Shown here: one piece after another, positions 10,712 to 22,985 of the stretch
How positions within the stretch are numbered: the stretch's first letter is position 1
How the letters are laid out: every line of letters starts with the position of its first letter
Source: Eleginops maclovinus
Taxonomy: Eukaryota; Chordata; Actinopteri; Perciformes; Eleginopidae
Direction of reading: 5' to 3'
NCBI RefSeq assembly: GCF_036324505.1
Contig: NC_086362.1
Span: 11,281,043 to 11,345,042 of the forward strand
DNA: 64,000 nucleotides
The notes under the pieces: generated by a model
What the model saw: the letters and a program-made list of their open reading frames with translations, nothing else
Databases searched by the model: none
What the model was told of the DNA's origin: nothing
Made by a program: the position numbers and the translations under genes

Positions 10712-13046
10712 TCGTCACCTTCTTAAACTAATGGCCTATGTCATATTTTAAAGTTTTTCAAAAAACTGAACCAAATATAAGATGAGATATAATGATTTTT
10801 TCACACAAAAAGGATATGACAATATATGACTATTAACATACAAATAACATTGTCTGTCAGCTGTGTGAAATAAGAGGATTAGATTACTTAGGCCAATTAC
10901 GAACATGTTGTTGTGACTTAAGCAATTTGAAATCTGACTTAGGCCTTATTACTTCTGGAGTAAGTGTTTTCTGCACTACTGTGACAGATCATGGGGCTGG
11001 GTCAGCCACAAACAGTTTAAAATGCTAGAGGAGCACACAGAGACTCAGAAAACAGAGGGCAGTTTGGCCGTGGTTGGCCCTTTAATTCATATACTGTATC
11101 AAACTCAAAAGTTACAACATTACAACTCATTCTTAGCTAAATAAAACTAAAGGCAAGTATATCAAATGCTGAGGAGGCATGAGTCTCTCCTCACTACTCC
11201 CTCCAGCTCTTCTTTGCTGTGTTTTTAATTGTAGCTAACCGTTTTCCATTTAAATGAGTTTCTCCCCTGAACCTTCTTTCTCAGTCATCTTGATTAATGC
11301 CTAATTATGTGGCAAATTGTCAAAGAACTGATGACACTCGACGGGCATGACATTTTACATGGACTGAAGGTCCTGAAACTTCCTATCCTTGATTGGCAGA
11401 GTGTGTGGAAACATTCTAATCCATGGTATTGCCCTATTTGGCACCTGAAACCTCTGTGGCAGTGCTTTCCACGCAGGGTTCTCCGAGAAGGATAGCTTGT
11501 AATGGACCTTGCCATCACTGCTAAACTGAAGAGCCCGCAAATTATGTACAGTTGGATCTCCAACTTTTTTGCCTGGTCTGATGCTTAAGAAGTGAGAGCC
11601 TTTCATTTGCAGGAACTCATCATGCTTGACCATCTTCACATGGTAGGGTGAGGGTCTTATTCTTGCAATCTGGAGTATGATCATGTAGTCTCTCGGGATG
11701 ATGATATCCGTTATCATTTTGCTTTCAATGGTACTATGCATGCTGTCACATTCCATTTGTGTGTGACCTGCAACAAGGTACTTCTGTGTTATTAGTACCC
11801 TATAATTCCTGGCATGCTCGGAAAACGCATTCGCCACATTTGCATTACGGTTCTGATAACCGCAACCATCGCTCTACACTACTATCTCCTTGATTTCTGG
11901 ATTGTCTTTGATCACACCTTCAAAATGACGATATTGAAGGTGTGCAAATACCTGGCCTCTGAGGTCGCCTTCCGACTCATCCCAAATAAAGCAGTACCCT
12001 TCCTTTGATTTCAAGTCAAAGAGGGTAAAGTTATGGGCCTGCAGCTTTGTTTTGTAATACAGGCTGCTGGCTTGGGTTTTTGGACACAGCAGCACGGCTT
12101 GCAAGTCCATTGTCCAAACAGACTTCTCATTGTTTGCTGGATCCTTTTCGCGGGATTTCTCTTGCCTTGCTTCATCCTTCTGGTTCACATGTGCCTCATA
12201 TTCATCCTTACTGATATTTCCTTGCTTGAATGACACACAAACATCACACTGATCTTTTCGTGGCATGAAAATTGAATACTTTCCTTCATGGAACACCTGT
12301 GTGAAATGCTGGATCCCAACTGCTCTCACCTCAGCAGTTTGAGCTGCCTGTCGATATTCCCGATGTAGTTGGGAGATGGTTGTGCCTGGGTGAAGGAACT
12401 TCTTGTCTTTGTAGGTCGCTGTGCTTCTGCAATAGTGCGAATCAACGGTTGGCAAATCCTTCAACCACTCCTTAAGGAAATCTGTGACAGCAGTTTCCAG
12501 CTTTGCATTTTTGCCACTCTTAGGTCCAGATGTAGTTGGCGGATCTGCCACTTGTTCGTCATGGTCGATGGTGTCTTTGTTCAGCCAGTGTGTAATGGTT
12601 CTTTCAGGGATACCAAGAGTAGAAGAAAAAAGAACTTTGCACACTTTAAGATTTGTTCCGTAACTACACAACATGTATAGCCTAGCCTATAGTATAGTAC
12701 ACATTGTCACTTACCAACAGGGGATGAGCACTGAACCATGGAAATAACTTCATTTATCTGGTAGCTTTTCTTTCTTCTTGAAGCATCCGCCATTTTGTAA
12801 AGCTTGTAAAATTGCCTAAGTCACAAGACAATGCGACTTAAGCCATTATCATTTTTTGGATATATTGCCTAAGTCACACTCTTGAAATAGGCCATTATAC
12901 TACCAGGGTAAAAACAGCACTATATTTTCAATACGGATGTAGGCGATTTTACCAGAGAAGGCCAGCATCAACAAGAGATGATTTAGGCAAAAAAAAACCA
13001 TTTTCTCCAAAATATGACTTAGGCCATTAGTTTAAGAAGGTGACGA
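10712..13046 (-). mobile_element. DNA transposon with about 38-bp terminal inverted repeats
   Basis: The left end TCGTCACCTTCTTAAACTAA is mirrored exactly at the right end, and the inverted match extends to about 38 bp with one or two mismatches. Comparison with the empty copy A gives a TG target duplication (10710-10711 and 13047-13048); a 3-bp ATG duplication is the alternative. Copies of a short motif around GACTTAGGCC recur inside both ends and may be transposase-binding sites. The element carries one minus-strand transposase with a single nonsense codon, so it is recent but inactive as read. The superfamily could not be assigned by eye. Confidence 0.88.
11355..12674 (-). pseudogene. Transposase of the 10.7-13.0 kb element, one in-frame stop
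   Basis: One reading frame runs from 12674 to 11355, broken only by TAG at 11874-11876. The stop sits directly before SDGCGYQNRN, where a single base change from TGG is the simplest explanation. Upstream are a helix-turn-helix-like stretch (LGIPERTITHWL), a CDVCVSFK cysteine pair and VWTMDLQAV. The Asp in MDLQ and the Asp in SDGCG are plausible members of a DDE/DDD catalytic triad, but this is inference. A possible first exon at 12793-12715 starts MADASRRKKSYQINE and ends at a GTAAGT donor; its phase does not join simply to the main frame, so the 5' structure is unsettled. Confidence 0.75.
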
Positions 13047-13744
13047 TGTGGTATTGTGGCTTTCTCATTAGCGCAGAACATTTATACCATAAAAAATAAT
13101 ATATCACGTGTAGTAAAAAAATATTGCTCTTTCAGATTTAGTGTGGCCTATAACTACTTTTGAAGCAATATTTAATGATATTGAGAGCAATATAGGTCAT
13201 TTAAAAACATGTAGAAATGTTTGCTTCATTTAAGAATTCACAATTACACGTTTTGTATTATTTTCTCAAGAACAATTTTGGACATTTTACATTACTTCAC
13301 ACAGAAATATCCCTCCTTTAGAAGATGAAAATGAATACAACCTCTATGGTCACACTCTGAAAGGACATGTTACTGAGAAATCACATTTCAGAGTAGAAGG
13401 CGACTTAAAATTACCCCCTGACCAGGGTTAATGGACATATTTATTGGTACAGCATGCTACGGTGATAACACATACTCAATCAGAGGGATGTTTTAGAGAA
13501 GGTAGCTCTGTAAGATCTGTAGTGCCTCCTTGAGGAGACAAGATGAATCTTTGTTGTTTGAAGGAGTCAACTTGTTGCTCAATAAGAGGGAGAGTGGCAG
13601 TATGTGTTTGCACAGTAGTTCCTCTGATTTAAAAATCCCTGTGGCTGTTTGTTTTACAGATGTGGTCAACATCTCACTCTGTCACTTGGTTTTTGGATTA
13701 AACAGACAACATAGAGAGTTTGGGGCAATAGCTCCATCTCTGCA

Positions 13745-14668
13745 GTGGTAGTGTGTATAAGGGATGGACAGGAGGAGGAGTACAGAGCGCTGGTGGAGAA
13801 TTTTGTGGAATGGACTGGAAGAAACCATCTGCTTCTGAATGTGGCCAAGACCAGAGGGATGGTCATTGCCTTCAGGAGGAAAAGGACGTCTCCACAGCCC
13901 CTGTGCATTCTGGGAGAGGATGTGGCTGTTGTGGAGGACTACAAGTACTTTGGCGTGCACCTCGACAACGGACTGAACTGGAGGGCCAACACTGACGCTG
14001 TGTACAAGAAGGGAATTAGCCGACTATTTCCTGAGGAAGCTGAGGTCTTTCAACGTGTGCAGCAAGATGTTGGAGATCTTCTACCAGTCTGTTGATGCCA
14101 GTGCACTTTTCTTTGCTGTGCTCTGTTGGGGGTGCAGCATCAGAGCCGGTGACACTAGCAGAATCAATAAACTGATCAGGAAAGCTAGATCTGTCATCGG
14201 CATTAAACTGGACAACTTTGAAGCTGTGGTGGAGATGAGGACCCTGAACAAACTGTTGTCCATCATAGATAACCCCACCCACCCTCTACACCTGCAGCTG
14301 GAAGGACAGTGGAGCTCCTTCTCCAACAGACTGCTCCAGCGCCGCTGTCACAAGGACAGGTACAGGAGAACATTCCTGCCCACTGCAATAAACCTGTACA
14401 ATAATACCCCTGTGGCTGGCAGAGAACTCTCTGCTCCATAGCCTTTGTTGTGAACTGGACATAACAAGCACACTTTACACTCTACACTTAACATTGTACA
14501 TTTATATTATATCTTATTTAATATTCCATTTCATTGCACTATTTGAACATCGGTATATTTCTTATTTTTATTTCATATATTGGTTATGCTTCATATTGTA
14601 TTTTGCTGCTGTAATGCAAAAAAGTCCCAGTTTCGGATGAATAAAGTATTTCTGATTCTGATTCTGAT
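13745..14668 (+). mobile_element. 5'-truncated LINE (Rex1/L2-like) with reverse transcriptase C-terminal part
   Basis: Plus-strand frames at 13745-14095 and 14055-14441 encode the post-catalytic part of a non-LTR reverse transcriptase (VEDYKYFGVHLDNGLNW, then ALFFAVLCWGCSIRAGD and DRYRRTFLPTAINLYNNT). They overlap through a frameshift near 14040. The 3' UTR ends GAATAAAGTATTTCTGATTC with a short (ATTCTG) repeat tail, typical of Rex1/CR1-like fish LINEs. A separate short fragment at about 14676-14730 resembles the GVPQG-LGPLLF box of a reverse transcriptase. Confidence 0.82.
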
Positions 14669-15073
14669 CGTGCTGACCACTGGTGTCCCCCAGGTCTATA
14701 TGCTCGGTCCACTGCTATTCCACACTTCACAAGTTTGCTATTGGCTCAGTTGTGGAGTGACAGGAAAAAGGGGCCATTTACTGCAGGATGGGTCAGATAA
14801 CTTTGCTTTCTGTGCAGCTAGGTGTTAAACTGCATAGTTTATTAAGAAAAACAGACTAAATATAAGATGAGGATATCTTCTATAAAGGCTCTATAAAACA
14901 TACAAATGTACTTACACTGTCTGAAATCATTTGAAGCATGTCTGAAATTGCATCTCGTACAGATAGCAGAGTGGTGAAAGATTTGAGCTTCCTTACATGA
15001 ACTTTTGACTCCCCCCGCCCCTCTTCACAGTACGTAAATATAGTGCCCATGCAGTGCTACGCTCATACACACA

Positions 15074-16442
15074 ATGGAAAACTTCACCTTAATAGCAGCT
15101 GTGCTTCTTTGCAGCCTCAGTAAGTCTTGACATTTTATTAATTTCAGCTTTATTTCTAGTTTAATTATTGTACATCCAACCTGTAATGTATTTCAGTATC
15201 AATTCAGTAACTTTTATTCAGAGATATTGTATAACTTCATGGGGCTTTATAACAACTATATATTTTGTTGTGTTTGCTCTGTGTTTCAGGCTGGATCTCT
15301 GCCTCAGTTACTCCGACTGTGGAGGTCCATCCTGGTGAAGAAGTCACTCTGCTGTGCCCCAACATATCCCAACCTGTATCTCTGACAGAGTGGTTCAGAG
15401 TGATTAACAGAACCAAGCCAAGCTGTGTCTCCTCTCTCTACGGGGCTGATGGCAAAGTTTTATATTGTGAAGGAACTCAAAATGGAAAATTTGAAATGAG
15501 TTCCAACTTGACCACTGTCTTTCTTAAAATCAAGAAAGTGGATGTATCTGACTCTGGACTGTACTTCTGTGGATTTTATAGAAAAACACATACAGTCATT
15601 TCCACTGCGATCCAGCTAAACATTGGAGGTAAGATTGTGATTAAGTCTTACTTCTTTCACAAATGTTCTTTTCTTATAGTATTTACATTATATCTCAAAT
15701 GTATTGAATGAAAACTGCATAAAGACAAATAAGAAACAAATATGTGTACAGAACGATTCATGCCTATTTCTTCTTTAAAGGTAACGCTGAATCTGATGTT
15801 GGAAGTTCTCCTTTTTATTTGCAATTTTCCAAACAATTACAATTTAAACCATATCTTAAGCAACAAGATTAAGTAAAAGAGTCTATCTATTATTTTCTTG
15901 TAGAGGATCCTGATGGAATGGCATACCTGATGAGTTTAATTCTGGGATGCTTGGCTGTTTTCTTCATGGTGGCCGTCATGGTTTTGGCTGTTAAAATAAG
16001 TAAACTCCAGAAAGGTCAGGCTGACACAGTTTGTAAAACATTCTGTAATTTCAAGTTGCAACCGAAAAATCCAAATCAATGTATTTGTTCAAACCAAACT
16101 AATCAGGCTTATGTTTTGTCTCATAGCTGCAAAGGAAGAACTGCATGCTGAAAGAAACAAGGTATTAGTATCAGTTCTTCTTGATATTATTTGATGCTGG
16201 TACTAAATATGAACAAGTATTGAACTCGGGTCAATACAGATTATGTGCTGGCTTCTGAGAACTGTAGTAACAGTGTGTGCAATACACTGTGTGACCCTAA
16301 ATACATGATTGAGTTACAGAATGTGGGCTCTGATGACCTGAACCGTACAGAGTGGAGGTTCCTTCCAAAGACAATAAGAAGCAGGAGGTCTGCAGCGGAG
16401 AATGACCTGGAGACTCATGTTGTTTATGCTGCCACCAAATAG
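15074..16442 (+). CDS. Single-V-domain Ig receptor, copy 1, first tyrosine motif lost
   Basis: Exons are 15074-15119 (signal peptide MENFTLIAAVLLCSL), 15290-15628 (V domain), 15904-16014 (membrane), 16127-16161 and 16320-16442 (tail; stop TAG 16440-16442). Phases fit throughout and predict 217 residues. The V domain has VTLLCPN, WFRV, an additional Cys pair (PSCVSS and YCEG) and DSGLYFCG, with no J-like motif. The membrane run is MSLILGCLAVFFMVAVMVLA. In sister genes the tail begins LNYAAVTF or LIYAAVTF; here it reads LNRTEWRF, so the first ITIM-like tyrosine is gone. The second motif VVYAATK remains. A poly(A) signal lies at 16519-16524. The family was not recognised by name; ligand unknown. 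Confidence 0.8.
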
Positions 16443-16524
16443 ACTCATAAAGTCCCTGTAACTGTCTGCAAACTGATGCTTTATCATATACATTTTACTC
16501 ACTTTCACATTCTTTTTAAATAAA

Positions 16525-18277
16525 CTTACAATAGTCTAAGTCAGATTGTCTTGTGTCTTCTTCCGTCTCTCTCAGAAAGAAAGTGTGGTGTTCCTCTGAT
16601 CGTATCTGAGAGGAAATACCATATTTATTGTTAGATGGGGGGGAGCCAAAAAAGGGCAATGATGATAAGGAAGTCAAAACTACATATAAGGAGAGTGAAA
16701 TGGTGCTGAAGGGCCGGGAGGAGAGAGTAACATCCCTTCACAGGAAGAGACAGCACAGTGAGGTCTGAGCACAACTAACATGAAAGTCACGAGGCCTCTC
16801 AAGTCCAAGCTTTGCAGCAAAGTAAAACTAGTCTATACTATTTGGTTTTGAGTTTATAATAGCAGCGCTTGTGTTTGTAAAATAGAAAAAGAAAGACAAT
16901 AGATAATAAAATCAACAGCAATCTGGGGTGACAAACACCCAGGAAGTATTCGGCCATGACCACAAACATCAAATGACTTGTTGTTTCCCCGACCAAGAGT
17001 AATGCTACTGAAACTGCCATCTGTTTTCACCTTCTTCGAAGCCATGTTACAAAGTATCACAGCAGCGAGTGCAAACAATTAGTGAGGGATTAAGCTGACA
17101 GTTGGACATGAACATAAAACAAACAGGAGGCAGGTATAAATAGAAAAAGAGAACTTTGATTAACATGAAGCTGGTACAAAAACAGCCAGAGACAAAACTG
17201 AGGGAGCAGGCTAAAGTCAAACAGAGAACAATGGGGAAAACAGGCATATATACACTCAAAGTGACATCAACAAGCCAAACACAAGGGCAGCAGGTTATTA
17301 GACACAGTTGGATCCAATCAGGGCGAGGCAAACAACCACAGAAAGGAGGGACATAAGAAACCAGGCATGAAAATAACAATTTTGCTAAAGTAAATATCGA
17401 CTGTAATAAAAATATGCAATCCCTTTCTCCAAAATGTAATTTGTAAGAATAATCAAACGTAAAAATGATATTAGGATATAGTAATCTTAAGTGTCTGCCA
17501 GTACAAAGTGGCATATGGCATACATATGTGGGCAACAACAAGTCCTGTGGCCCCTCCCCCTGTCTTTTTCCACTGCAGTGGTGAAAACACTTTGTGTATC
17601 AGCTTCAGCGAAAGCCACAGGAAGACTAGCCTTCAGCTCTGTGCGATAAAACCACATGCATCAAAAGCAGTGCGACATTCACACATGAGATATCCTGCTA
17701 CATGTGAAGATATTTGTCTCATATTAAATAGAATTCTATCAACAGTACTTCCATTCCAAGTCAGGAAGATCACATTCACTCAATTCTCACTCCTATGCCG
17801 ACTCTAAACAGATCCTTTAAATAACCAACAACATTTTGCCACAATCTAAACAGCCAATCATCATGCTGCTGTCAAACTTTAAATATGTTCTCCCTCCTGC
17901 CGTCAGCTGTTATTTTAGTATTTATGAACGCGGCCTTCCTTTCCTAGTCTACTCACAGCACCTCCCCCTTAAGACATGTGATATCACAATGGGGTGAAAT
18001 TGCCAAAGAAAATTCTAATTTCTACAATCTTGTGAAAAGAGTTATTGTAACTGCAACAAGGTTCAATGTAGGAATATAAAGTAGCTTTTTTATACAAAAG
18101 AAACTTTGGATGTTGATTAATATGGTCAAAGACAAACTGTGCAACATGGAAGGCAGGATCAAATGTTCCTCAACAGTAAAAGTGGTTCAACAAAATATGC
18201 TTTGTTAAAGATGATGATAAATCATGTTTTTGGAAGAAGATCCCAGTGAAATTAAAAAACCTTGTGAGTGTGAAGAG
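16525..18277. other. Intergenic, repeat-derived sequence
   Basis: No gene is recognised. The 16720-16800 stretch (AGGAAGAGACAGCACAGTGAGG) resembles 23739-23790 downstream of the next receptor, so it belongs to the duplicated gene unit. The 17150-17400 block (GGGGAAAACAGGCATATATAC and following) reads like a transposon or LTR fragment. The long minus-strand frame at 17047-17541 shows no domain. Confidence 0.4.
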
Positions 18278-18980
18278 TGTAAGAATAATCAATATATTGA
18301 AACGGAACATTAAATGATATAATTCACTGTTTCCCGACGGACCAGACCTTTACTTCCGGTCATACCGGATGTTATTGTTTTTAGCCTCAGGTAGCATGTA
18401 GCTATATTGTATAGTGTATGAGTAGATGGAAAATGACGTGTGGAGCTACATACTAAACACACCGCCTCTATCTCTCATTCATTGACGCTGCAATAATAAT
18501 ATTAGTGTTCAATAACCAATAAACCTCAGAAGGACAGTATAATAGAATATCATAGGTGGAAGCGTCATGACGACGCCAGCAGGCGGTGATGGTGACTTCA
18601 AAAGAGGGCTAAGCAGAACGCGCCCTCGACCCACCTCCGTCGACGTCAGCCAACAGAAGAGACGGGGATATGCCCATGTCACGACAAGGGGCCAACAGGA
18701 TCCGGCCCCCGCTGCCAACCAAGGAGAGAAGACGCGACCGGAAGGAGCAGAGAGTAGAAATGCTTGATGTAAACAGAAGATCGAGGCCTTTCCTCCACGC
18801 TGCTGGTAGACAGCTAACTGCTTAAACGTGGACTGTGGATCAGTGGCGTGGGGGAGGACCGCAGCTGTGTTTCCCTTGTGGATTTACTGTGCCGTTATGT
18901 AATAAATAGTTATACTTTACAGAGAAGCTTCTTGGTATATTTAAGACCAACTCTTGGTCCTCAAGCAAAGAATATTGTGA
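18278..18980 (+). mobile_element. Solo LTR, same family as the LTR at 43020-43765
   Basis: It begins TGTAAGAATAATCAATATAT and parallels the copy at 43020-43765 over most of its length: shared ACATACTAAACACACCGCC, TAAACCTCAGAAG, GGCCAACAGGATCC and a similar AATAAA-containing right part. The right boundary is degraded. No internal retroelement coding sequence adjoins it, so it is read as a solo LTR. Gypsy-like or ERV-like origin is possible; its coding partner is not in this window. Confidence 0.68.
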
Positions 18981-20796
18981 ATAGTATTGAATAGCAGATA
19001 CCTTTCTAGATTGTGTTTTTCTTTATTACATTACATCATAGTTTGTACAGAATATGAATATGACACCCTATGTTCTTGGACCCTCACATCGGCCATGGAA
19101 AACCTTCAAAACAACACCCCAGTTAACTGGGGAAAATGGAAGAACATGGGGAGAGCAACAGAGGAAGATCCCTCTCCCAGGACGGACAGACGTGCAATAG
19201 ATGTTGTGTTTAATTTAAAAGGATAATACATTTACAACACAGGTAGTTCAAATGCTTGAAAATGTATGTGTCTATAAGTAAGAAGAAGATGAATCCAGGT
19301 GGATGTCAACAATCCTGTAGAAGCCCTCAAAGAAGTAGTAAGGTGAGCATCAGGCCAGACCACAGCGACAGGCATATCTACGACTTATGACCGCAAATCA
19401 GGACCACAGCAAAACGCCCATCAGCTACAAATGATTCAGGTGTAGACAGACACCAAAATTAAGTTTCGGGGGAAGCTGGGTTATTTGGAACAAGAGAGTA
19501 CACAGGTGAGAGAGAGAGAAGATAGAAGTCAGGTGTCCCCTGAAAGTCCAAGCCTATAGCAGCAAAACTAACCTAACTATAAGCATTATCAAAAAGGAAG
19601 GTCTTAAGCGCACTCTTTTGTAGTATTGTTCTAGAACAACCTTCTTTGTTCTTGTTGCTTCTTCTTTGCGACTGAAAATGTCACACCTGGCCTTTGTCCA
19701 AAAATACAGTCAGCGGCTAGATGTTTTGTAAAAAAACAAGTGTAAGCACTAACCTGCAGGCTAAATAAAAACACAGCAGAATCTCAACCATAGGAAGACT
19801 GGTTTTCCCCCATAACCTCATAACTCAAAAGCCTGAACATATAAAGTATGACGATACTTAAGTTTCCATTATACATTAACCCCTTCTGACACTTCATCAC
19901 TGAGATAAACTGCTGCCCTCACGAGACATAACCAAATCTACTTTCAGACTTATGGAAAGGTAACAACTCACACATGCACGACAAAATATAACTGCATTCA
20001 CTTTGTGCATGAAAAGTAGAAAGGGAATAGAGTGGAGTATTTGCAATTTGAGGGTACACAGCACAGGCGCCCTTCATTATGTCTTATGTAGGACCAGGGC
20101 CTTGGAGAATCATTGCTGGATATGTTTAATCGCTGTAAACTAAGAAACTCCAGCCAATGAAAAGCAACAAATGCTACAGTCAAATTTGGGTTGTAGCATC
20201 TAATGTGTTCCTGTTGTTCATCCATGGCCAAATAAGCAGGTTACTTTCAACAACTCATTAAAACGTCTTTGAATATGCAACGGCTTGTTTTACTCTTTCA
20301 TATGATTGAGATCTAGGGGTATTATTATGATAGAAGTGAGATGGGGGAGGCCACCTTTTGTGACCCAAACACTTCTCTTTCCTGTGCAGAAAGCACAATT
20401 AATTCAATGTCACCATTATCATGTAGACTATTATCTCAACATTTGTAGCTTGCAAGATGATTTTTAGTAGTCAGTCTAGAAAATATTTTGTGACGTACAT
20501 CTACAGTCCACTTTAGAGCCCTCTGATTATTTATGTCATCTCAGTGGTCAAAGCCAGTAATAGTTTTGTGCCTTCTTCGACTTTAGATCGGGGAATTACA
20601 TTTGGAAATCATATATTAAGGTTTTGTTTTGTCTTTTTAAATGATCTGAAGTCTGAGGTAAAGGCTAACATTGTGCACTTGTTTGTTCCTGAAAGCACTA
20701 ACGTGTTCAGAGTCCCCTCCTCTCTTTTCGTTGAGAGCCCCCTCACTGGAGCACAGTTCAGTTGCGGACTTTGGCAGAGCTTCAGTCGCACCCAGG
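18981..20796. other. Intergenic, no gene recognised
   Basis: AT-rich sequence with short scattered open frames and probable old repeat fragments around 19000-19560. The stretch just before the next start codon (20500-20796) is presumed promoter of the second single-V receptor, but no core element was identified with confidence. Confidence 0.35.
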
Positions 20797-21387
20797 ATGA
20801 AGACGTCTACCTTGATAACAGCTTTGAGTCTCTGCAGCTTCTGTGAGTACTGCTTTTGAATTACTCTCAATGGCATTTATACCCTTGCTGATTTTAGTCC
20901 ACTTGTTTAAATCCTACTTTTCTGAAAGTACTTTTTTCTTGGCTTTTGGTTTCAGGCTGGACTTCTGTCCCGGATTCTGTGGAGGTCCGGCCTGGTGAAG
21001 ATGCCTCACTGATGTGCACCAACATTTCCAAATATGACACCGTGGCATACTGGTTCAGACTGGTGAACAAAACCGAGGTCAGCTGTGTCTCCACAAGGAC
21101 CAATTCTCAGAGCGAGGTTATCTACTGCGATGGACTTCAAGAATCTAAATTTGAGATGATATTCAACACCGTCAACATCGTCCTCAAAATCAAACAAGTG
21201 GATGATTCTGACTCTGGACTGTACTTCTGTGGATTTTACATAGGTGGGATTCCATATCACAGCATGACACGTTTGAGCGTTACAGGTAGGATTACTGTAA
21301 AAGTATTCTGTTATCCTGCTTTAAACAACCTTTAAGTGGCTTTTATCATCTTCATGCAGACTAAATGTATCTTCATTTTTTCAAAAG

Positions 21388-21417
21388 GTAGCGATGTTGA
21401 CTTGGATATTAAAGTAA
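21388..21417 (+). other. Candidate alternative micro-exon with tandem donors
   Basis: An acceptor (TTTTTTCAAAAG) precedes a short open stretch encoding SDVDLDIK, followed by GTAAGTAAGTAAG: three donors spaced 4 bases apart, one per reading phase. The middle donor (exon 21388-21417, 30 nt) keeps the frame into the membrane exon. The first (ending 21413) would bring a stop soon after the V domain. A related stretch follows an acceptor at 15780 in copy 1. Use in mRNA is unproven. Confidence 0.4.
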
Positions 21418-22139
21418 GTAAGTAAGATTCTTGTAAAGTTTTCTAATAATGCGCAGATTATCTACTGTTTCAAGGTAAAACAGTTTAGCTAAATTCAGTA
21501 TCGTCCGTTTTAATTCATTTCTTGATCTTTCTTGTAGAGTCGTGTGAAGTAGCCGTGCTGACGAGTGTAATTCTGGGCGTTCTGACTGTTCTCCTTGTCA
21601 TGGTCATTATTGGTCTGGTCGTTCAAAACAGGAAGCTTCAAACAGTTACAGAGCTCCTGTGTTTATATTACATTTAAATGTGTTGCTATTGGAAATGATT
21701 TTGTCTTTAGTAGAAAAGGGATTGAATCAGTCTAATCAGCTCTGGGCACCGAGCATTCACACACAAATGTGCACACATGCTGTGGCTCACCGTTTATAGG
21801 AAGTAGAAAAGTTAACATTTCTTTGGACGTTAAGAGATTCAAGCTTCATCAAGAGCGTTTTCTGTTCATTTTGGTTTCCATCTCTGCCCACAGCGGCTTA
21901 TCCAATATCTGTGTCATGTAGAGAGGCCTCAAAATATGATTTCCTCATTAAATTCCAACTTAATTCAACTACTTCCTCTCAAAGTGTATTACTTTTGACT
22001 TTCAGAACTACTGAGAACAGGTGGAATATGTAGAATTTCTTTAAAATGAGTGATAAGTTTATTGTTATATGAATGAAATCATGATGTTTAAATGCTTTGT
22101 GAAGGTTGACCTTTAGAGCCTTTGTCTACTCCATTACAC

Positions 22140-22985
22140 CGCTTTACTTTGAATTGTTCACTAGTGCCTGAATTGTGTGTTTTTCTTGCTTGGGCGGTGG
22201 TGGCGAAGCTTTGACGTAGTCCCCGAAAGACCTAGTGCGACCGATGTGTCCCTGAACAAGGCACTGTTCCCTTTTATCTTCAGTAGACTGGACTACTGTA
22301 ATGGTGTCTTTACAGATCTCTCTAAGAAATCCATTAGAAAGCTGCAGCTGATTCAGAACGCTGCGGCTCGTGTCCTCACTAACTCTAAGAGAGTGGATCA
22401 CATCAGTCCAGCTCTGAGGTCTTTACACTGGCTTCCTGTCTGTCAGAGAATTGATTTCAAAGTTCTGCTGCTGGTTTTTAAAGCATTGAATGGTTTAGGC
22501 CCAAAACACATTTGTGATCTCCTGCTACATTATGAACCACCCAGAACTCTCAGGTCTTCTGGAACGGGTCAACTTTCTGTCCCCAGACTTAGAACTAAAC
22601 AAGGAGAAGCAGCGTTCAGTTATTATGCTCCAAATATCTGGAACAAGCTCCCAGAACCCTGCAGGGCCGCTGCAACTCTTACTACTTTTAAATCCAGGCT
22701 GAAAACATTTCTTTTTGCCGCTGCTTTTAATTGAACTGTTCTGATCTAACATTGCACTGTGACTTTTATTCTGCACTGTAACTTTTATTCATGTATTTTA
22801 TACCTGTTGTGTTTATTTCACTATCTTTGCTCTTAAATGACTGTTTTTAAATGCCTTTTTATAATGTGTTTATACTGCAATAGTTTTTAACGCTCTTTAT
22901 GTCTTTCATGTTGTAAAGCACTTTGAATTGCCTTGTGTTGAAAGGTGCTATGTAAATAAACTTGCCTTGCCTTGCCATGCCTTAC
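22140..22985 (+). mobile_element. LINE 3' end (L2-like) in intron of copy 2
   Basis: The frame 22177-22734 encodes the conserved C-terminal part of an L2/CR1-type reverse transcriptase protein (FSRLDYCNGVF, LQLIQNAAARVLT, LRSLHWLPVCQRIDFKVLL, IWNKLPEPCRAAATL). Its 3' UTR ends with the characteristic GTAAAGCACTTTGAATTGCC and TAAATAAACTTGCC followed by CTTGC repeats. It is 5'-truncated and lies between the membrane exon and the tail exons of the receptor, in the same orientation. Confidence 0.88.

Larger units (their letters stand above)
10671..13545. repeat. Direct duplication, copy B (split by transposon)
   Basis: This copy consists of 10671-10711 plus 13047-13545, interrupted by the element at 10712-13046. 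The right part matches copy A from TGTGGTATTGTGG onward. The spacer between the two copies (10405-10670) has no recognised feature. Confidence 0.83.

Noticed and set aside
17047..17541. 164-codon open frame on the minus strand
   Set aside because: No domain, no signal or membrane logic beyond low-complexity hydrophobic runs; the plus strand reads as repeat-derived sequence.
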